The position numbers and the translations under genes are program-made. Positions 16,485-25,433 of a stretch of 64,000 bases of DNA are shown here, one piece after another (the first letter of the stretch is position 1; the number at the start of each line of letters is the position of its first letter). Location: positions 186,001 to 250,000 of the forward strand of contig NZ_QKLF01000006.1 in the NCBI RefSeq assembly GCF_003224335.1. The letters run 5' to 3'. The notes under the pieces are model-generated. The model searched no databases and was not told where the DNA came from. It saw only the letters and a program-made list of their open reading frames with translations. This DNA comes from Curtobacterium sp. MCJR17_055 (GTDB taxonomy: Bacteria; Actinomycetota; Actinomycetes; Actinomycetales; Microbacteriaceae).

Positions 16485-17444
16485 ATGAGCCAGGCCGCCG
16501 ACTCCCCGTCCGAGACCTACAGCTACCTCGGACCGGCGGGGACCTTCACCGAGGCGGCACTCAAGCTCGTCGAGGCCGCCGCCGGGAAGCCCTGGCGGAG
16601 CGTCAACAACGTCGGCGAGGCGCTCGACGACGTCATGACCGGCCGCTCGGTCGGGGCCGTGATCGCGATCGAGAACAGCGTCGACGGCGGCGTGAGCGCC
16701 ACGCAGGACGCCCTCGCCCGGATCCCCGGCGTGCGGATCGTGGGGGAGTACCTCGTCCCGGTCGACTTCGTGCTCGTCGCCCGCCCCGGCACGTCCCTGT
16801 CGGACGTCCGCACCGTGAACGCCCACCCGGTCGCCTACGCCCAGACGCACCACTGGCTCGAGGCGAACCTGCCGGGCCACGGGCACATCCCGGCGTCCTC
16901 GAACGTCGCCGCGGCGGCCGTGCTCCTCGACGACCACCCGACCGCGGACGCCGCCGTCGCCCCGCCCGGCATCACGGACCACTACGACCTCGCCGTGCTC
17001 GCCGACTCGATCGGCGACAACGCGAGCGCCGTCACGCGGTTCGTGCTCGTCTCGAAGACCCTGGCGATCCCGCCGCGGACCGGGTCCGACAAGACGAGCG
17101 TCATCGTCGAACTGCCCGCGGACCACCCCGGTGCCCTCGTCGACATGCTCGAGCAGTTCGCCACCCGGGGCATCAACATGGGGTTGCTGTCCTCGCGTCC
17201 GATCGGCGACGAGCTCGGCCGCTACCGGTTCGTCATCGACCTGGACGGCCACGTCCACGACGAACGCGTCGCGGACGCCCTGCTCGGTCTCCGCCGGTTC
17301 AGCCCGCGCGTGACCTTCCTCGGCTCGTACCCGCGTGCGGACGGCCTCCGGTCCGAGGTCTCACCCCGCTACTCCAACCAGGCCTTCGTCGAGGCGCGCG
17401 ACTGGCTGCGCGCGATCGTGAGCGGGGAGCCGGACGCGGGCTGA
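16485..17444 (+). CDS. pheA: Prephenate dehydratase
   Basis: A 319-residue monofunctional prephenate dehydratase that makes phenylpyruvate for phenylalanine synthesis. The N-terminal YLGPAGTFTEAAL, the IAIENSVDGGVSATQDAL stretch and the catalytic-region VTRFVLV (Thr-Arg-Phe) are present. A C-terminal ACT domain (residues about 200-280: TSVIVELPADHPGALVDML, with ESRP replaced by SSRP) should bind phenylalanine for feedback inhibition. No chorismate mutase domain is fused. A half copy of the GGGAGGCCCG-family repeat follows the stop. Confidence 0.93.
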   Translation: MSQAADSPSETYSYLGPAGTFTEAALKLVEAAAGKPWRSVNNVGEALDDVMTGRSVGAVIAIENSVDGGVSATQDALARIPGVRIVGEYLVPVDFVLVARPGTSLSDVRTVNAHPVAYAQTHHWLEANLPGHGHIPASSNVAAAAVLLDDHPTADAAVAPPGITDHYDLAVLADSIGDNASAVTRFVLVSKTLAIPPRTGSDKTSVIVELPADHPGALVDMLEQFATRGINMGLLSSRPIGDELGRYRFVIDLDGHVHDERVADALLGLRRFSPRVTFLGSYPRADGLRSEVSPRYSNQAFVEARDWLRAIVSGEPDAG

Positions 17445-17472
17445 GCCTCCCGTCCGACACCCCCGCGCGCGG

Positions 17473-18540
17473 TCAGCGGCGGCGGGTCGCCCGCGTCTGG
17501 TCCTCGGGTCCGGCCACGCGGACCGTCAGACCGCCCGCGTCGATCTTCGCCCGGAAGGCGCGGACCTCGCCCACCGGGTCGCCGTCGATCTCGAACTCCT
17601 CGGCACGCTCGAGCCGCGCGGTGAACTCCTCGCCGCGCAGGTAGCGCAGCGGACGCTCGTCGCGGGTCTTCGTGACGATGGTCTTGCCGATCTCGGTCTT
17701 GCCGAGCGCGGAGCGACGGAAGCGGCGGAGGATCGCGTTCTCCCAGAACACGCGGGCCCCGATCCGGACCCAGCCGAAGAACCCGTGCGGACGCATCACG
17801 ACGACGTCGAAGTAGCCGTCGTCGATCTCGGCGTCCGGCAGCAGGGTCGCGCCGGCCTGCAGCATGCCGCAGTTGCCGACGATGAGCGAGTGGGCGCGGA
17901 CCGACCGGGTGCTCTGGCCGTCCAGGCGGTAACGGAACTCGATGGCGTCGGAGTCCCGCAGCGACCGGACGAGCGAGTCGACGTACGCGAGCCAGCCGAC
18001 CTTCTTCTTCAGGTCGTCGTTCGTGTTCACGAGCATCCGTGCGTCGAGCCCGAGGCCGGCCATCACGAGGAAGCCGAACTGCTCACGCGAGCCGTCGGGG
18101 CGCTCGACGTGCACCGTGCCCATGTCGATCTCGCGGTCCTCGCCGTGGAAGATCGTGTGCGCGCTGGCACCGAGGTCGTCGATCGGCGCGGGGATGTTGC
18201 GGGCGAGCAGGTTGCCCGTGCCGCTCGGCAGCAGGGCGAGCGCCGCGTCGGACCCGTGCACGACCTCGGCGACGGCGCGGACCGTCCCGTCACCACCGGC
18301 AGCGGCGATGACGTCCGCACCGGCCTCGAGTGCCTGGCGGGCCATGCCGCCGCCCGGGTCCTCCTCGCTCGTGGCGTACCACTTGGTCTCCGACCAGCCG
18401 GCCTCGCGCTGGTACCGGTTCACGGTGCGCTTCAGGGTCGGCAGGTGGACCTTGACGGGGTTGTAGATGACTGCGGCGGTGCGCTGGTCCGTGGCAGGGG
18501 CGTCCTCCGGCACGGCGGTGGCTTCCGAGGGCGTCGACAT
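17473..18540 (-). CDS. Diacylglycerol kinase-family lipid kinase
   Basis: A 355-residue soluble kinase of the DAGK catalytic family, which phosphorylates diacylglycerol, sphingosine or related lipids. AAVIYNPVK near the N-terminus, the nucleotide loop AAGGDGTVRAVAEV (about residues 78-91) and LPSGTGNLLARN are diagnostic. The C-terminal domain carries the typical EFEIDGDPV motif. The ATG at 18540 is 7 nt after a minus-strand TAGCGT box. It is divergent from serS. Confidence 0.88.
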   Translation of the reverse strand: MSTPSEATAVPEDAPATDQRTAAVIYNPVKVHLPTLKRTVNRYQREAGWSETKWYATSEEDPGGGMARQALEAGADVIAAAGGDGTVRAVAEVVHGSDAALALLPSGTGNLLARNIPAPIDDLGASAHTIFHGEDREIDMGTVHVERPDGSREQFGFLVMAGLGLDARMLVNTNDDLKKKVGWLAYVDSLVRSLRDSDAIEFRYRLDGQSTRSVRAHSLIVGNCGMLQAGATLLPDAEIDDGYFDVVVMRPHGFFGWVRIGARVFWENAILRRFRRSALGKTEIGKTIVTKTRDERPLRYLRGEEFTARLERAEEFEIDGDPVGEVRAFRAKIDAGGLTVRVAGPEDQTRATRRR

Positions 18541-18547
18541 GCGGTCA

Positions 18548-18553
18548 ACGCTA
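18548..18553 (-). promoter_or_regulatory. -10 box TAGCGT for the lipid kinase
   Basis: On the minus strand TAGCGT is followed by 7 nt and the ATG at 18540. Confidence 0.5.
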
Positions 18554-18590
18554 CCGGGCACCGGCTGCGCGGTCCGGAACGTGACCACGT

Positions 18591-18636
18591 CCGGGACGGG
18601 AGCGCGGGTCGATCCGGTGCCGGGCCTCCCGTCCGG
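18591..18636. repeat. Degenerate GGGAGGCCCG-family inverted repeat in a divergent promoter region
   Basis: The right arm CGGGCCTCCCGTCCGG at 18621-18636 matches the family exactly. The left arm CCGGGACGGGAG at 18591-18602 is decayed. The element lies between the divergent lipid-kinase and serS promoters, where a terminator would not be expected. Confidence 0.55.
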
Positions 18637-18667
18637 TGCGTCCACCGATCTGCCACCGGCTCCCCGG

Positions 18668-18673
18668 TAAGCT
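18668..18673 (+). promoter_or_regulatory. -10 box TAAGCT for serS
   Basis: TAAGCT is followed by 6 nt and the GTG start of serS. No T-box or other leader fits in this spacing. Confidence 0.55.
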
Positions 18674-18679
18674 GGGGCG

Positions 18680-19951
18680 GTGATCGACCCCCAGCTGTTG
18701 CGCGACGAACCGGACCTCATCAAGGCCTCGCAGGCGGCGCGCGGCGCCTCCGTCGACGTCGTCGACCAGGCCGTCGCCGCGGACGCAGCGCGACGCAGCG
18801 CCATCACCGCGTTCGAGGCGCTCCGCGCCGAACAGAACGCGTTCGGCAAGACCGTCGCGAAGGCCCCGAAGGACGAGAAGGCCGCGCTCGTGCAGCAGGC
18901 GCAGGCGCTCGCCGCGAAGGTGAAGGAGGCGCAGGCCACCGTCACCGCCGCCGAGGACACCTTCAACTCGGTCGTCCGCGCCATCCCCAACGTGGTGCTG
19001 CCGGACGTGCCCGCCGGTGGCGAGGACGACTTCGTCACCCTGCGCACCGTCGGCACGAAGCCGTCGTTCGCCTTCGAGCCGAAGGACCACGCCGACCTCG
19101 GTGAGTCCCTCGGCATCATCGACATCGCCCGCGGCGTCAAGGTCTCCGGCTCGCGGTTCTACTTCCTCAAGGGGATGGGCGCCCGCCTCGAGATCGCGCT
19201 CATGTCGCTCGGCCTCGACCGCGCCGTGCAACACGGGTTCGAGCCCCTGATCACGCCCACCCTCGTGCGCCCCGAGACGATGGCCGGCACCGGCTTCCTC
19301 GGCGAGCACGCGGCCGAGGTCTACCGACTCGAGGCCGACGACCTGTACCTGACCGGCACGAGCGAGGTCGCCCTCGCCGGGTACCACGCGGACGAGATCC
19401 TGCAGTTCCCGTCCGAGGACGACCCGGCCCTCCGCTACGCCGGTTGGTCGACCTGCTACCGGCGCGAAGCCGGGTCGGCGGGCAAGGACAACCGCGGCAT
19501 CCTCCGGGTGCACCAGTTCAACAAGCTCGAGATGTTCGCCTACGTCCACCCGGACCAGGCCGACGCCGAGCACCAGCGGCTCATGTCGTACCAGGAGTCG
19601 ATGCTGCAGGACCTCGGGCTGCACTACCGCGTGATCGAGACCGCCGCGGGTGACCTCGGCACGAGTGCTGCGCGGAAGTACGACCTCGAGGCATGGGTGC
19701 CGACGCAGGGCACTTTCCGCGAGCTGACCTCGACGTCGAACTGCACGACGTTCCAGGCCCGCCGCCTCGACATCCGGTACCGCACCGAGAGCGGCAAGAC
19801 CGCGCCGGTCGCGACCCTCAACGGCACGCTGGCCACCACCCGCTGGCTCGTCGCGATCCTCGAGACGCACCAGCAGGAGGACGGCTCGGTCGTCATCCCC
19901 GAGGTCCTCCGGCCCTACCTGGGCGGCGTCGAGGTGATCGAGCCCCGATGA
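18680..19951 (+). CDS. serS: Seryl-tRNA synthetase
   Basis: A 423-residue class II synthetase that charges tRNA-Ser. Residues 1-105 form the antiparallel coiled-coil arm that grips the long variable arm of tRNA-Ser. Motif 2 ([13 protein letters not shown]) and motif 3 ([19 protein letters not shown]) define the catalytic core. The GTG start follows a -10 box by 6 nt. The stop overlaps the HAD phosphatase start by 4 nt. A tRNA-Ser gene lies 1 kb downstream. Confidence 0.96.
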   Translation: MIDPQLLRDEPDLIKASQAARGASVDVVDQAVAADAARRSAITAFEALRAEQNAFGKTVAKAPKDEKAALVQQAQALAAKVKEAQATVTAAEDTFNSVVRAIPNVVLPDVPAGGEDDFVTLRTVGTKPSFAFEPKDHADLGESLGIIDIARGVKVSGSRFYFLKGMGARLEIALMSLGLDRAVQHGFEPLITPTLVRPETMAGTGFLGEHAAEVYRLEADDLYLTGTSEVALAGYHADEILQFPSEDDPALRYAGWSTCYRREAGSAGKDNRGILRVHQFNKLEMFAYVHPDQADAEHQRLMSYQESMLQDLGLHYRVIETAAGDLGTSAARKYDLEAWVPTQGTFRELTSTSNCTTFQARRLDIRYRTESGKTAPVATLNGTLATTRWLVAILETHQQEDGSVVIPEVLRPYLGGVEVIEPR

Positions 19952-20817
19952 GCTCCTCACGCGGCTTCGTGGACGGGTCCGACGCGGCATCGGGCCGGGA
20001 CGCCGCTGCGCCCGCGCGGGTGAAGCGCTGGCTCGTCGCGCTCGACATCGACGGCACGACCATGCGCGAGGACGGGGTCATCACCGACACCGTCATCCGG
20101 GCCGTCCGCGACGCCGAGGCCGCCGGGCACGAGGTCATGCTCTCCACCGGCCGCAGCGAGGGCATGACCGTCCCGCTGCTCGAGCAGCTCGGCATCGAGC
20201 CGCGGTACCTCGTCTGTGCGAACGGCGCGCTCACGCTCGAGCGCACCCCCGACGGCGCGTACGAGCGCGTCCACGTCGAGACCTTCGACCCGACCGAGGT
20301 CCTGCAGACCATCCGCGGGGCCCTGCAGAACGGTGCGTACGGCGTCGAGGACGAGACCGGCCACTACCTGCTGTCCGGCGACTTCCCCGACGACACCATG
20401 ACCGGGTCCGGCGACCACGTCGACTTCGAGCAGCTGCTCGGGGTCCGCGCCACCCGCGTCGTCGTCATCTCCCCGGAGCACGGGCTCGAGGAGTTCCTGC
20501 AGATCGTCGACCGGATGGGCCTGCACAAGGTCTCGTACACCGTCGGCTGGACGGCCTGGCTCGACATCGCGCCGGAGGGTGTCACGAAGGCGACCGCCAT
20601 GGAGCGGGTCCGCGAGTGGCTCGACATCCCGCGCTCCCGTGTCTTCGCGGCCGGTGATGGACGCAACGACATCGACATGCTGCGGTGGGCCTCGACCTCC
20701 GGCCGTGGTGTCGTGATGGGGCAGGCGCCGGACGACGTCGTCGACGCCGGCAGCGAGATCACCGGTGGCGTCACGGACGACGGGCTCGCGGCGGCGCTCG
20801 ACACCCTGCCCCGCTGA
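19948..20817 (+). CDS. HAD-superfamily (Cof-type) sugar phosphatase
   Basis: A 289-residue HAD hydrolase of the Cof/type IIB group. Motif I is DIDGTTM (nucleophile Asp about residue 33), motif II STGRSEG, the conserved Lys is in [10 protein letters not shown], and motif IV is [10 protein letters not shown]. The central cap domain fits the length. Such enzymes dephosphorylate sugar phosphates or similar metabolites; the substrate is unknown. The 4-nt overlap with serS means co-expression. Confidence 0.88.
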   Translation: MSSSRGFVDGSDAASGRDAAAPARVKRWLVALDIDGTTMREDGVITDTVIRAVRDAEAAGHEVMLSTGRSEGMTVPLLEQLGIEPRYLVCANGALTLERTPDGAYERVHVETFDPTEVLQTIRGALQNGAYGVEDETGHYLLSGDFPDDTMTGSGDHVDFEQLLGVRATRVVVISPEHGLEEFLQIVDRMGLHKVSYTVGWTAWLDIAPEGVTKATAMERVREWLDIPRSRVFAAGDGRNDIDMLRWASTSGRGVVMGQAPDDVVDAGSEITGGVTDDGLAAALDTLPR

Positions 20818-20840
20818 GGCGCGCGCGGGCGCTCCGCCGC

Positions 20841-20856
20841 CGGACGGGAGGCCCGG
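20841..20856. repeat. Half copy of the GGGAGGCCCG palindrome family
   Basis: CGGACGGGAGGCCCGG occurs as one arm only, between the HAD gene and tRNA-Ser. A TAGACT possible -10 box for the tRNA abuts it at 20857-20862. Confidence 0.5.
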
Positions 20857-20902
20857 TAGACTGCTCGGGACGCGGTCACGTCTCGCCACGTGGTCGCGTC
20901 AC

Positions 20903-20987
20903 GGAGGGTTGTCCGAGTGGCCGATGGAGCCTGTCTTGAAAACAGGTGGGCAGAGATGTCTCGTGGGTTCGAATCCCACACCCTCCG
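20903..20987 (+). tRNA. tRNA-Ser (anticodon UGA)
   Basis: An 85-nt class II tRNA. The acceptor GGAGGGT pairs with ACCCTCC and the discriminator is G. The anticodon arm is CCTGT-CTTGAAA-ACAGG with TGA at the anticodon. The long variable arm and the T-loop GGTTCGAATCC are present. CCA is not encoded. Confidence 0.95.
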
Positions 20988-21054
20988 CACCGTTCCCCGT
21001 CCGTCAGCCCTGACAGGTCCTCCGGGGGCCCCGGGACCGTCCGCAGCGTCGACC

Positions 21055-21060
21055 TAGCGT
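21055..21060 (+). promoter_or_regulatory. -10 box TAGCGT for the SDR-XRE operon
   Basis: TAGCGT is followed by 6 nt and the ATG at 21067. Confidence 0.5.
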
Positions 21061-21066
21061 CGAGGC

Positions 21067-21834
21067 ATGGACATCACCACTCGCTCAGTCGTCATCGTCG
21101 GTGCCACCTCCGGCATCGGCCTCGAACTCGCCCGGCGCTTCCGGGACGCCGGCAGCTCGGTCGTCATCGGCGGCCGCCGGACCGACCTGCTCGACCAGCT
21201 CCGTGCCGAGGGCTTCGGTACCGTGGCGGTCGACGTCACCGACACGGCGTCGGTCGCAGCCGCACGCGACTCCGTGCTCGACCTCCTGCCCGATCTGGAC
21301 ACCGTCGTCACGATGTCCGGCATCGGGCTCCCCGAGGACCTCCGCGACCCGGCGCACTTCGCCGACGCCGAGCGGACGATCGACGTCAACGTGCTCGGCA
21401 CCATCCGGGTCGTGGACGCCTTCACCCCGCACCTGCTCGCGCAGGGGAGCGGCACGATCGTCACCGTGAGCTCGGGCATCGGCTTCCTGCCCTTCCCGCT
21501 CATGGCCTCGTACGGTGCCTCGAAGGCGGCCGTCCACGCCTACAGCGAGGCACTCCGTGCACAGCTCGCCGGGACGGGTGTCGACGTCGCCGAGCTCGTG
21601 CCGCCGGCGGTCGCCACGAGCATGGGGACCAGCAACCCGAACGCGCTCGACCTCGGGGCGTTCGGCGCCGAGGTGATGACGCTCCTGGCACAGGACCCGA
21701 CGCCGCACGAGGTCCTGGTGCAGGGTGTCCTCATGCACCGGTGGGCGGAACGCGACGGCACCTACGACGACCTCGTCGCGCAGCGGTCGCGCGCGCTCGC
21801 GACGCTGCCCGGCCGGACCGGGACGGCCGCATGA
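21067..21834 (+). CDS. Short-chain dehydrogenase/reductase
   Basis: A 255-residue classical SDR. The cofactor loop is VGATSGIGLELA, and a catalytic YGASK (about residue 149) is preceded by the Ser in TVSSGIGF. The GRR after strand 2 suggests NADP(H) preference. The substrate is unknown. It overlaps the XRE regulator gene by 4 nt, an arrangement common in actinobacteria where the regulator controls the enzyme. Confidence 0.88.
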   Translation: MDITTRSVVIVGATSGIGLELARRFRDAGSSVVIGGRRTDLLDQLRAEGFGTVAVDVTDTASVAAARDSVLDLLPDLDTVVTMSGIGLPEDLRDPAHFADAERTIDVNVLGTIRVVDAFTPHLLAQGSGTIVTVSSGIGFLPFPLMASYGASKAAVHAYSEALRAQLAGTGVDVAELVPPAVATSMGTSNPNALDLGAFGAEVMTLLAQDPTPHEVLVQGVLMHRWAERDGTYDDLVAQRSRALATLPGRTGTAA

Positions 21835-22682
21835 CCGCAGGCGGAGGCCCGGACGACGCCCCGACGAACCTGCTCGGCGCGTACCTGCAGGCACGACGTG
21901 GGCTCGTGACACCCGAGCAGGCCGGCATCCCGGGCGGCGGGCTCCGCCGCGTGCCGGGCCTCCGCCGCGAGGAGGTCGCCATGCTCGCGGGTGTCAGCAC
22001 CGACTACTACCTGCGACTCGAGCGGGGTCGGGACACCCACCCGTCGCCGCAGGTCCTCGACGCACTCGCCCGCGTGCTCCGGCTCGACGACGTCGAACAG
22101 GCGCACCTCCGGCACCTCGCCGAGCCCGTCCGCCGGAGTCGACCCCGCCGGAGCGCCGAGCGGGTCCCCGCACGGCTGCACGCACTCCTCGCCGCGGTCG
22201 ACGTCCCCGCGTTCATCGAGGGGCGCGCGTTCGACGTCCTGGCGGCGAACGACCTCGCGACCGCGTTCTCGCCCCGACTCCGGGTCGGTGCGAACCGACT
22301 GCGGTCGCTGCTGCTCGACCCCGAGGAGCGGGCGTTCCACCGCGACTGGGACCGTGCGGTCGCGCAGTTCGTCGGGGCGTTCCGGCGGTCGGTCGCGGAC
22401 GACGTGCAGGACCAGCGGGTCGTCGAACTCGTGGGCGAGCTGTCGCTCGCGAGCGGACGCTTCCGGCAGCTCTGGGCGCGTCAGGACGTCCGGGCGCTCG
22501 AGGGCGGGTCGGTCACGGTCGAGCACCCGGTCGTCGGCGAGCTGCACCTGCACCGGGACAAGCTGCCGGTCGAGGGCCTCGTCCTCGTGCTCTACTACGC
22601 GGACCCGGGGAGCGAGAGCGCCGAGCGGCTCGGGCTGCTCGCGGCGCTGACGCAGGAGGCACCGCCGCAGTCAGTGGTGTGA
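21831..22682 (+). CDS. XRE-family regulator with MmyB-like ligand domain
   Basis: A 283-residue protein. Residues 10-85 form an XRE HTH of the actinobacterial MmyB subtype (LRRVPGLRREEVAMLAGVSTDYYLRLERGRD). The remaining two thirds resemble the MmyB-like PAS-type ligand domain, including VLAANDLATA and the C-terminal HLHRDKLPVEG. It probably regulates the overlapping SDR gene in response to a small hydrophobic ligand (inferred). Confidence 0.88.
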   Translation: MTAGGGPDDAPTNLLGAYLQARRGLVTPEQAGIPGGGLRRVPGLRREEVAMLAGVSTDYYLRLERGRDTHPSPQVLDALARVLRLDDVEQAHLRHLAEPVRRSRPRRSAERVPARLHALLAAVDVPAFIEGRAFDVLAANDLATAFSPRLRVGANRLRSLLLDPEERAFHRDWDRAVAQFVGAFRRSVADDVQDQRVVELVGELSLASGRFRQLWARQDVRALEGGSVTVEHPVVGELHLHRDKLPVEGLVLVLYYADPGSESAERLGLLAALTQEAPPQSVV

Positions 22683-22773
22683 GGAGTCTTCGCTTCCGCG
22701 GTAACGTTGTCACAGGCGTGCACCGGTCGTTCTGTCCACGCCCAGCACCAGGGACCACGGGGGAACGAAGACC

Positions 22774-23421
22774 ATGACGATGCCGACCTCCGTGCCCGGA
22801 CGCGGGACCGACCGCCGGACCGCGATCCTCGACGCGGCGGCCGTCGAGTTCGACCGGGAGGGATTCGGCGCCGCGAGCATCGCCGGGATCGCCAAGGCAG
22901 CCGGGGTCAGCCAGGGCGCGATCCACTTCCACTTCCGGACGAAGCAGGCGATCGCGCTCGGCGTGATCGACGAGCAGAACGCCCGGACCTTCGCCGCCGT
23001 CACGTTCGCCGACCCCTCACCGCTCGGCGGACTCGTCGTGGCGTCGCGGACGATCGCCGGGCTCCTGCTCGAGGACCCCGTGGTGCGTGCCGGCATCCGG
23101 CTCTCGCTCGAGAACCGCGTCTTCTCCGGCGCCACCTCCGCCTTCTACGACCAGTGGATCGCGAGCGTCGTCGACGTCTTCCGGCTCGCCGTCGCCGCGG
23201 GCGAGGTCGACTCGACCGTCAGCGCCGATGCGCTCGGCGCCACCGTCGTGCCGTGGTTCACCGGCGTGCAGCTCGTCTCGGACGTCCGTGCTGCCCGGAC
23301 GGACCTGCTCCCGGCCGTCGGGACGATGTGGCGCGTGCTCGCCCACGCCTGCGTGGCCCCGGCCCACCGCGCCCGCCTGCTGGCGGTCGTCGACCGCTCG
23401 TTCGCCTGCCCGCCGGTCTGA
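22774..23421 (+). CDS. TetR regulator of the ScbR/ArpA (gamma-butyrolactone receptor) type
   Basis: A 215-residue TetR-family protein. The HTH ends in GVSQGAIHFHFRTKQAIALGVI, close to the VTKGALYFHF pattern of streptomycete butyrolactone receptors. The ligand domain also follows that family: VVRAGIRLSLEN, a conserved Trp/aromatic stretch and WFTGVQLVSDVRAARTDLLPAVGTMW. In Streptomyces such proteins derepress antibiotic and differentiation genes on binding a diffusible lactone. No AfsA-type synthase is next to it here, so the ligand may come from elsewhere. The target could be the gene itself; no clear operator was found. Confidence 0.8.
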   Translation: MTMPTSVPGRGTDRRTAILDAAAVEFDREGFGAASIAGIAKAAGVSQGAIHFHFRTKQAIALGVIDEQNARTFAAVTFADPSPLGGLVVASRTIAGLLLEDPVVRAGIRLSLENRVFSGATSAFYDQWIASVVDVFRLAVAAGEVDSTVSADALGATVVPWFTGVQLVSDVRAARTDLLPAVGTMWRVLAHACVAPAHRARLLAVVDRSFACPPV

Positions 23422-23508
23422 CACCGACGCCTCGGGCGCGACCATCGCGACCGACGGCACGCATCGTGCAGCCGCGAGAGTGAGCACGACGGGCGAGAGC
23501 GCGGAAGC

Positions 23509-23554
23509 ACAGGAGGCCCGGACCGGCCCCGGCGGGCTGGTCCGGGCCTCCTGT
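23509..23554. terminator. Strong hairpin of the GGGAGGCCCG-like family between convergent genes
   Basis: ACAGGAGGCCCGGACC (23509-23524) pairs perfectly with its complement at 23539-23554 around a GC-rich 14-nt loop. It lies between the convergent ScbR-like and AI-2E-family genes and should terminate both. Confidence 0.75.
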
Positions 23555-23572
23555 CCGGAGCCGGTGGCGGCG

Positions 23573-24838
23573 TCAGCCCGCCTTGGCGGCCTTCGCGGCC
23601 TGCTTCGCGCGGGCCTTCTCCGCCTTCTCGCGGCGTTCCGTGCGGGCCTTCTGTGCCTTCTCGCGACGCTTCGCGCGCTTGTTCGCGCGCTCGTGGTCCT
23701 CGACGTCCTCGGAACGCTTCTGGCGCCACGGCTCGGCGGCCAGGTCCGGGCCGTCCCAGACCTTCACCGCACCCCATGCGGCGGCGAGGAGCGGCACCGA
23801 GATGATCGCGCCGGTGATGCCGGCCAGGACGGTGCCGGCGGTCAGGCCGATCAGGATGACCAGACCGTGCAGGCGGAGCGTCTTGCCCATGAGCACCGGC
23901 TGGAGGAAGTTGCCCTCGAGCTGGTTGACGACCACGACGATGCCGATGACGAACAGCGCCTGGACCGGACCGAGCGCGACGAGGGCGACCAGCGCGGCCA
24001 GGATGCCCGCCGCGGTGGCGCCGACGATCGGGATGAACGCCGTGATGAACACGATGACGGCCAGGGGCAGCGCGAGGGGGACACCGACGATGGCGATGCC
24101 GACGCCGATACCGATCGCGTCGACTGCCGCGACGGTGGCGGTGCCACGGACGTAGCCGCCCAGGGTGGAGACGACGCGGTCACCGACGCGGCGGGCGCGG
24201 GTGTACGAGGCGCCGGTGAAGGGACGGAGCAGGAACTCCCAGATGCGGGGCCCGTCCTTGAGGAAGAAGAACAACACGACGATCATCAGCACGAGGCCGG
24301 TGAGGAAGTTCGCGGTGGCGGAGGCACCGGCGAGTGCGCCCGAGCCGAACTGCGCGCTCGTGACGAAGTCGGTGGCCGTGTTGACCGCGTCGTCGACCTG
24401 CGAATCCGAGATGGCGAACGGCAACGTCGTGCTGAAGTCCTGCAGCTGCTGGAACCCCTGCACGGCGGACTTCTGCAGGCTCAACCACTGGTTCTCGACG
24501 GCGACGACGATCAGGTAGCCGAGCAGTCCGAGCACGACGAGGACACCGAGGAGCACCGTCAGCGTCGCGAAGACGGACGGGAAGCCGTGCCGACGGAGCC
24601 AGGACACGACCGGGTGCATGGCCGAGGCGATGATGAGCGCGAGGAGCACCGGGATCGTGACGACGCTGAGCACCTGGCTCGCGTACACGATGCCCGCGAC
24701 GATGACCAGGATGATGATGACCTGGAGGCACCGGGTCGCGAGCTTGCCGAACGAATCGGACCACGCGGCCCGCGCGCCGGTCAACGGCTCCGTCGGGGGA
24801 GTCGCGGGCGGGGCTGGGGTGGAACGGAAGAACGGCAT
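23573..24838 (-). CDS. AI-2E family (PerM/TqsA-like) membrane transporter
   Basis: A 421-residue polytopic protein of the AI-2E exporter superfamily with about eight helices, including the family's FFFLKDG segment and the C-terminal NQLEGNFLQPVLMGK motif. Substrates of the family vary (signal export, Na+/H+ or unknown). The last 60 residues form a strongly basic, Lys/Arg/Ala/Glu-rich helical tail probably lying in the cytoplasm. The ATG is 7 nt after a minus-strand TACGGT box. Confidence 0.88.
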   Translation of the reverse strand: MPFFRSTPAPPATPPTEPLTGARAAWSDSFGKLATRCLQVIIILVIVAGIVYASQVLSVVTIPVLLALIIASAMHPVVSWLRRHGFPSVFATLTVLLGVLVVLGLLGYLIVVAVENQWLSLQKSAVQGFQQLQDFSTTLPFAISDSQVDDAVNTATDFVTSAQFGSGALAGASATANFLTGLVLMIVVLFFFLKDGPRIWEFLLRPFTGASYTRARRVGDRVVSTLGGYVRGTATVAAVDAIGIGVGIAIVGVPLALPLAVIVFITAFIPIVGATAAGILAALVALVALGPVQALFVIGIVVVVNQLEGNFLQPVLMGKTLRLHGLVILIGLTAGTVLAGITGAIISVPLLAAAWGAVKVWDGPDLAAEPWRQKRSEDVEDHERANKRAKRREKAQKARTERREKAEKARAKQAAKAAKAG

Positions 24839-24845
24839 GTCGCCG

Positions 24846-24851
24846 ACCGTA
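24846..24851 (-). promoter_or_regulatory. -10 box TACGGT for the AI-2E family transporter
   Basis: On the minus strand TACGGT is followed by 7 nt and the ATG at 24838. Confidence 0.5.
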
Positions 24852-24922
24852 CAGACAGAACGGTGAGCGCGCCGCGGTGGAGCGCGTCGCGGTGGACAGT
24901 GCAGACCTGTGGACGGGAGGTG

Positions 24923-25351
24923 TCAGTCCTCGACCAGGTCCCGGTCGCGGAACCACTTCAGGAGCCAGGCGGCGCTGGTGCGGTCGAAGGACGGCGCGAA
25001 CTCGAGCGTGCCGGACAGGAAGGGGCTGAAGCCCTCCTCGGCCGCGATGTCGGCGTCGTCGAGGCCGCGGTACGCCATCGACCAGCCGTCGAACCGGCGG
25101 TGCTCGATGTCCTCACGGATCAACGACCGGATCGTGTGGTGGCGCGGGTCCCGCTCGATCGCGGCGAACCGGTCGTCCACGCTCCACGCCGGGCCCTCCA
25201 GGAGCTGCATGAACCGGCCGCCCTTGACGACGAGCAGCCCGGAGACGCCGAGCGCCTCGTTGCGCAGGCGTGCACCGGCGAGCATCTCGGCGAGCTCGTC
25301 CTCCCGGAACTCGTGCGTCGCGACGCTCATGTAGACGATGGAGACCAACAC
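24923..25351 (-). CDS. Single-domain BLUF blue-light photoreceptor
   Basis: A 142-residue protein that is almost entirely a BLUF domain, which binds FAD and senses blue light. With GTG 25351 as residue 1, the photocycle residues are Tyr7, Asn31 and Gln49, with exactly the 24- and 18-residue spacing of AppA Tyr21/Asn45/Gln63. The later DGWSMAY segment supplies the usual Trp/Met. No output domain is fused, so signalling must be through protein contacts. TTG 25348 is an alternative start; a GAGAAT box 6 nt before the GTG supports 25351. It is divergent from the histidine phosphatase gene. Confidence 0.9.
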   Translation of the reverse strand: MLVSIVYMSVATHEFREDELAEMLAGARLRNEALGVSGLLVVKGGRFMQLLEGPAWSVDDRFAAIERDPRHHTIRSLIREDIEHRRFDGWSMAYRGLDDADIAAEEGFSPFLSGTLEFAPSFDRTSAAWLLKWFRDRDLVED

Positions 25352-25420
25352 ACCTCGATTCTCGCGGGTCCGCGGATCGCGCGCACGTGCCTGTCCGCTG
25401 GTCGCACCGTCGGGCGCGCC

Positions 25421-25426
25421 TAGGAT
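25421..25426 (+). promoter_or_regulatory. -10 box TAGGAT for the histidine phosphatase gene
   Basis: TAGGAT is followed by 7 nt and the ATG at 25434. Confidence 0.55.
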
Positions 25427-25433
25427 CGTCCCC

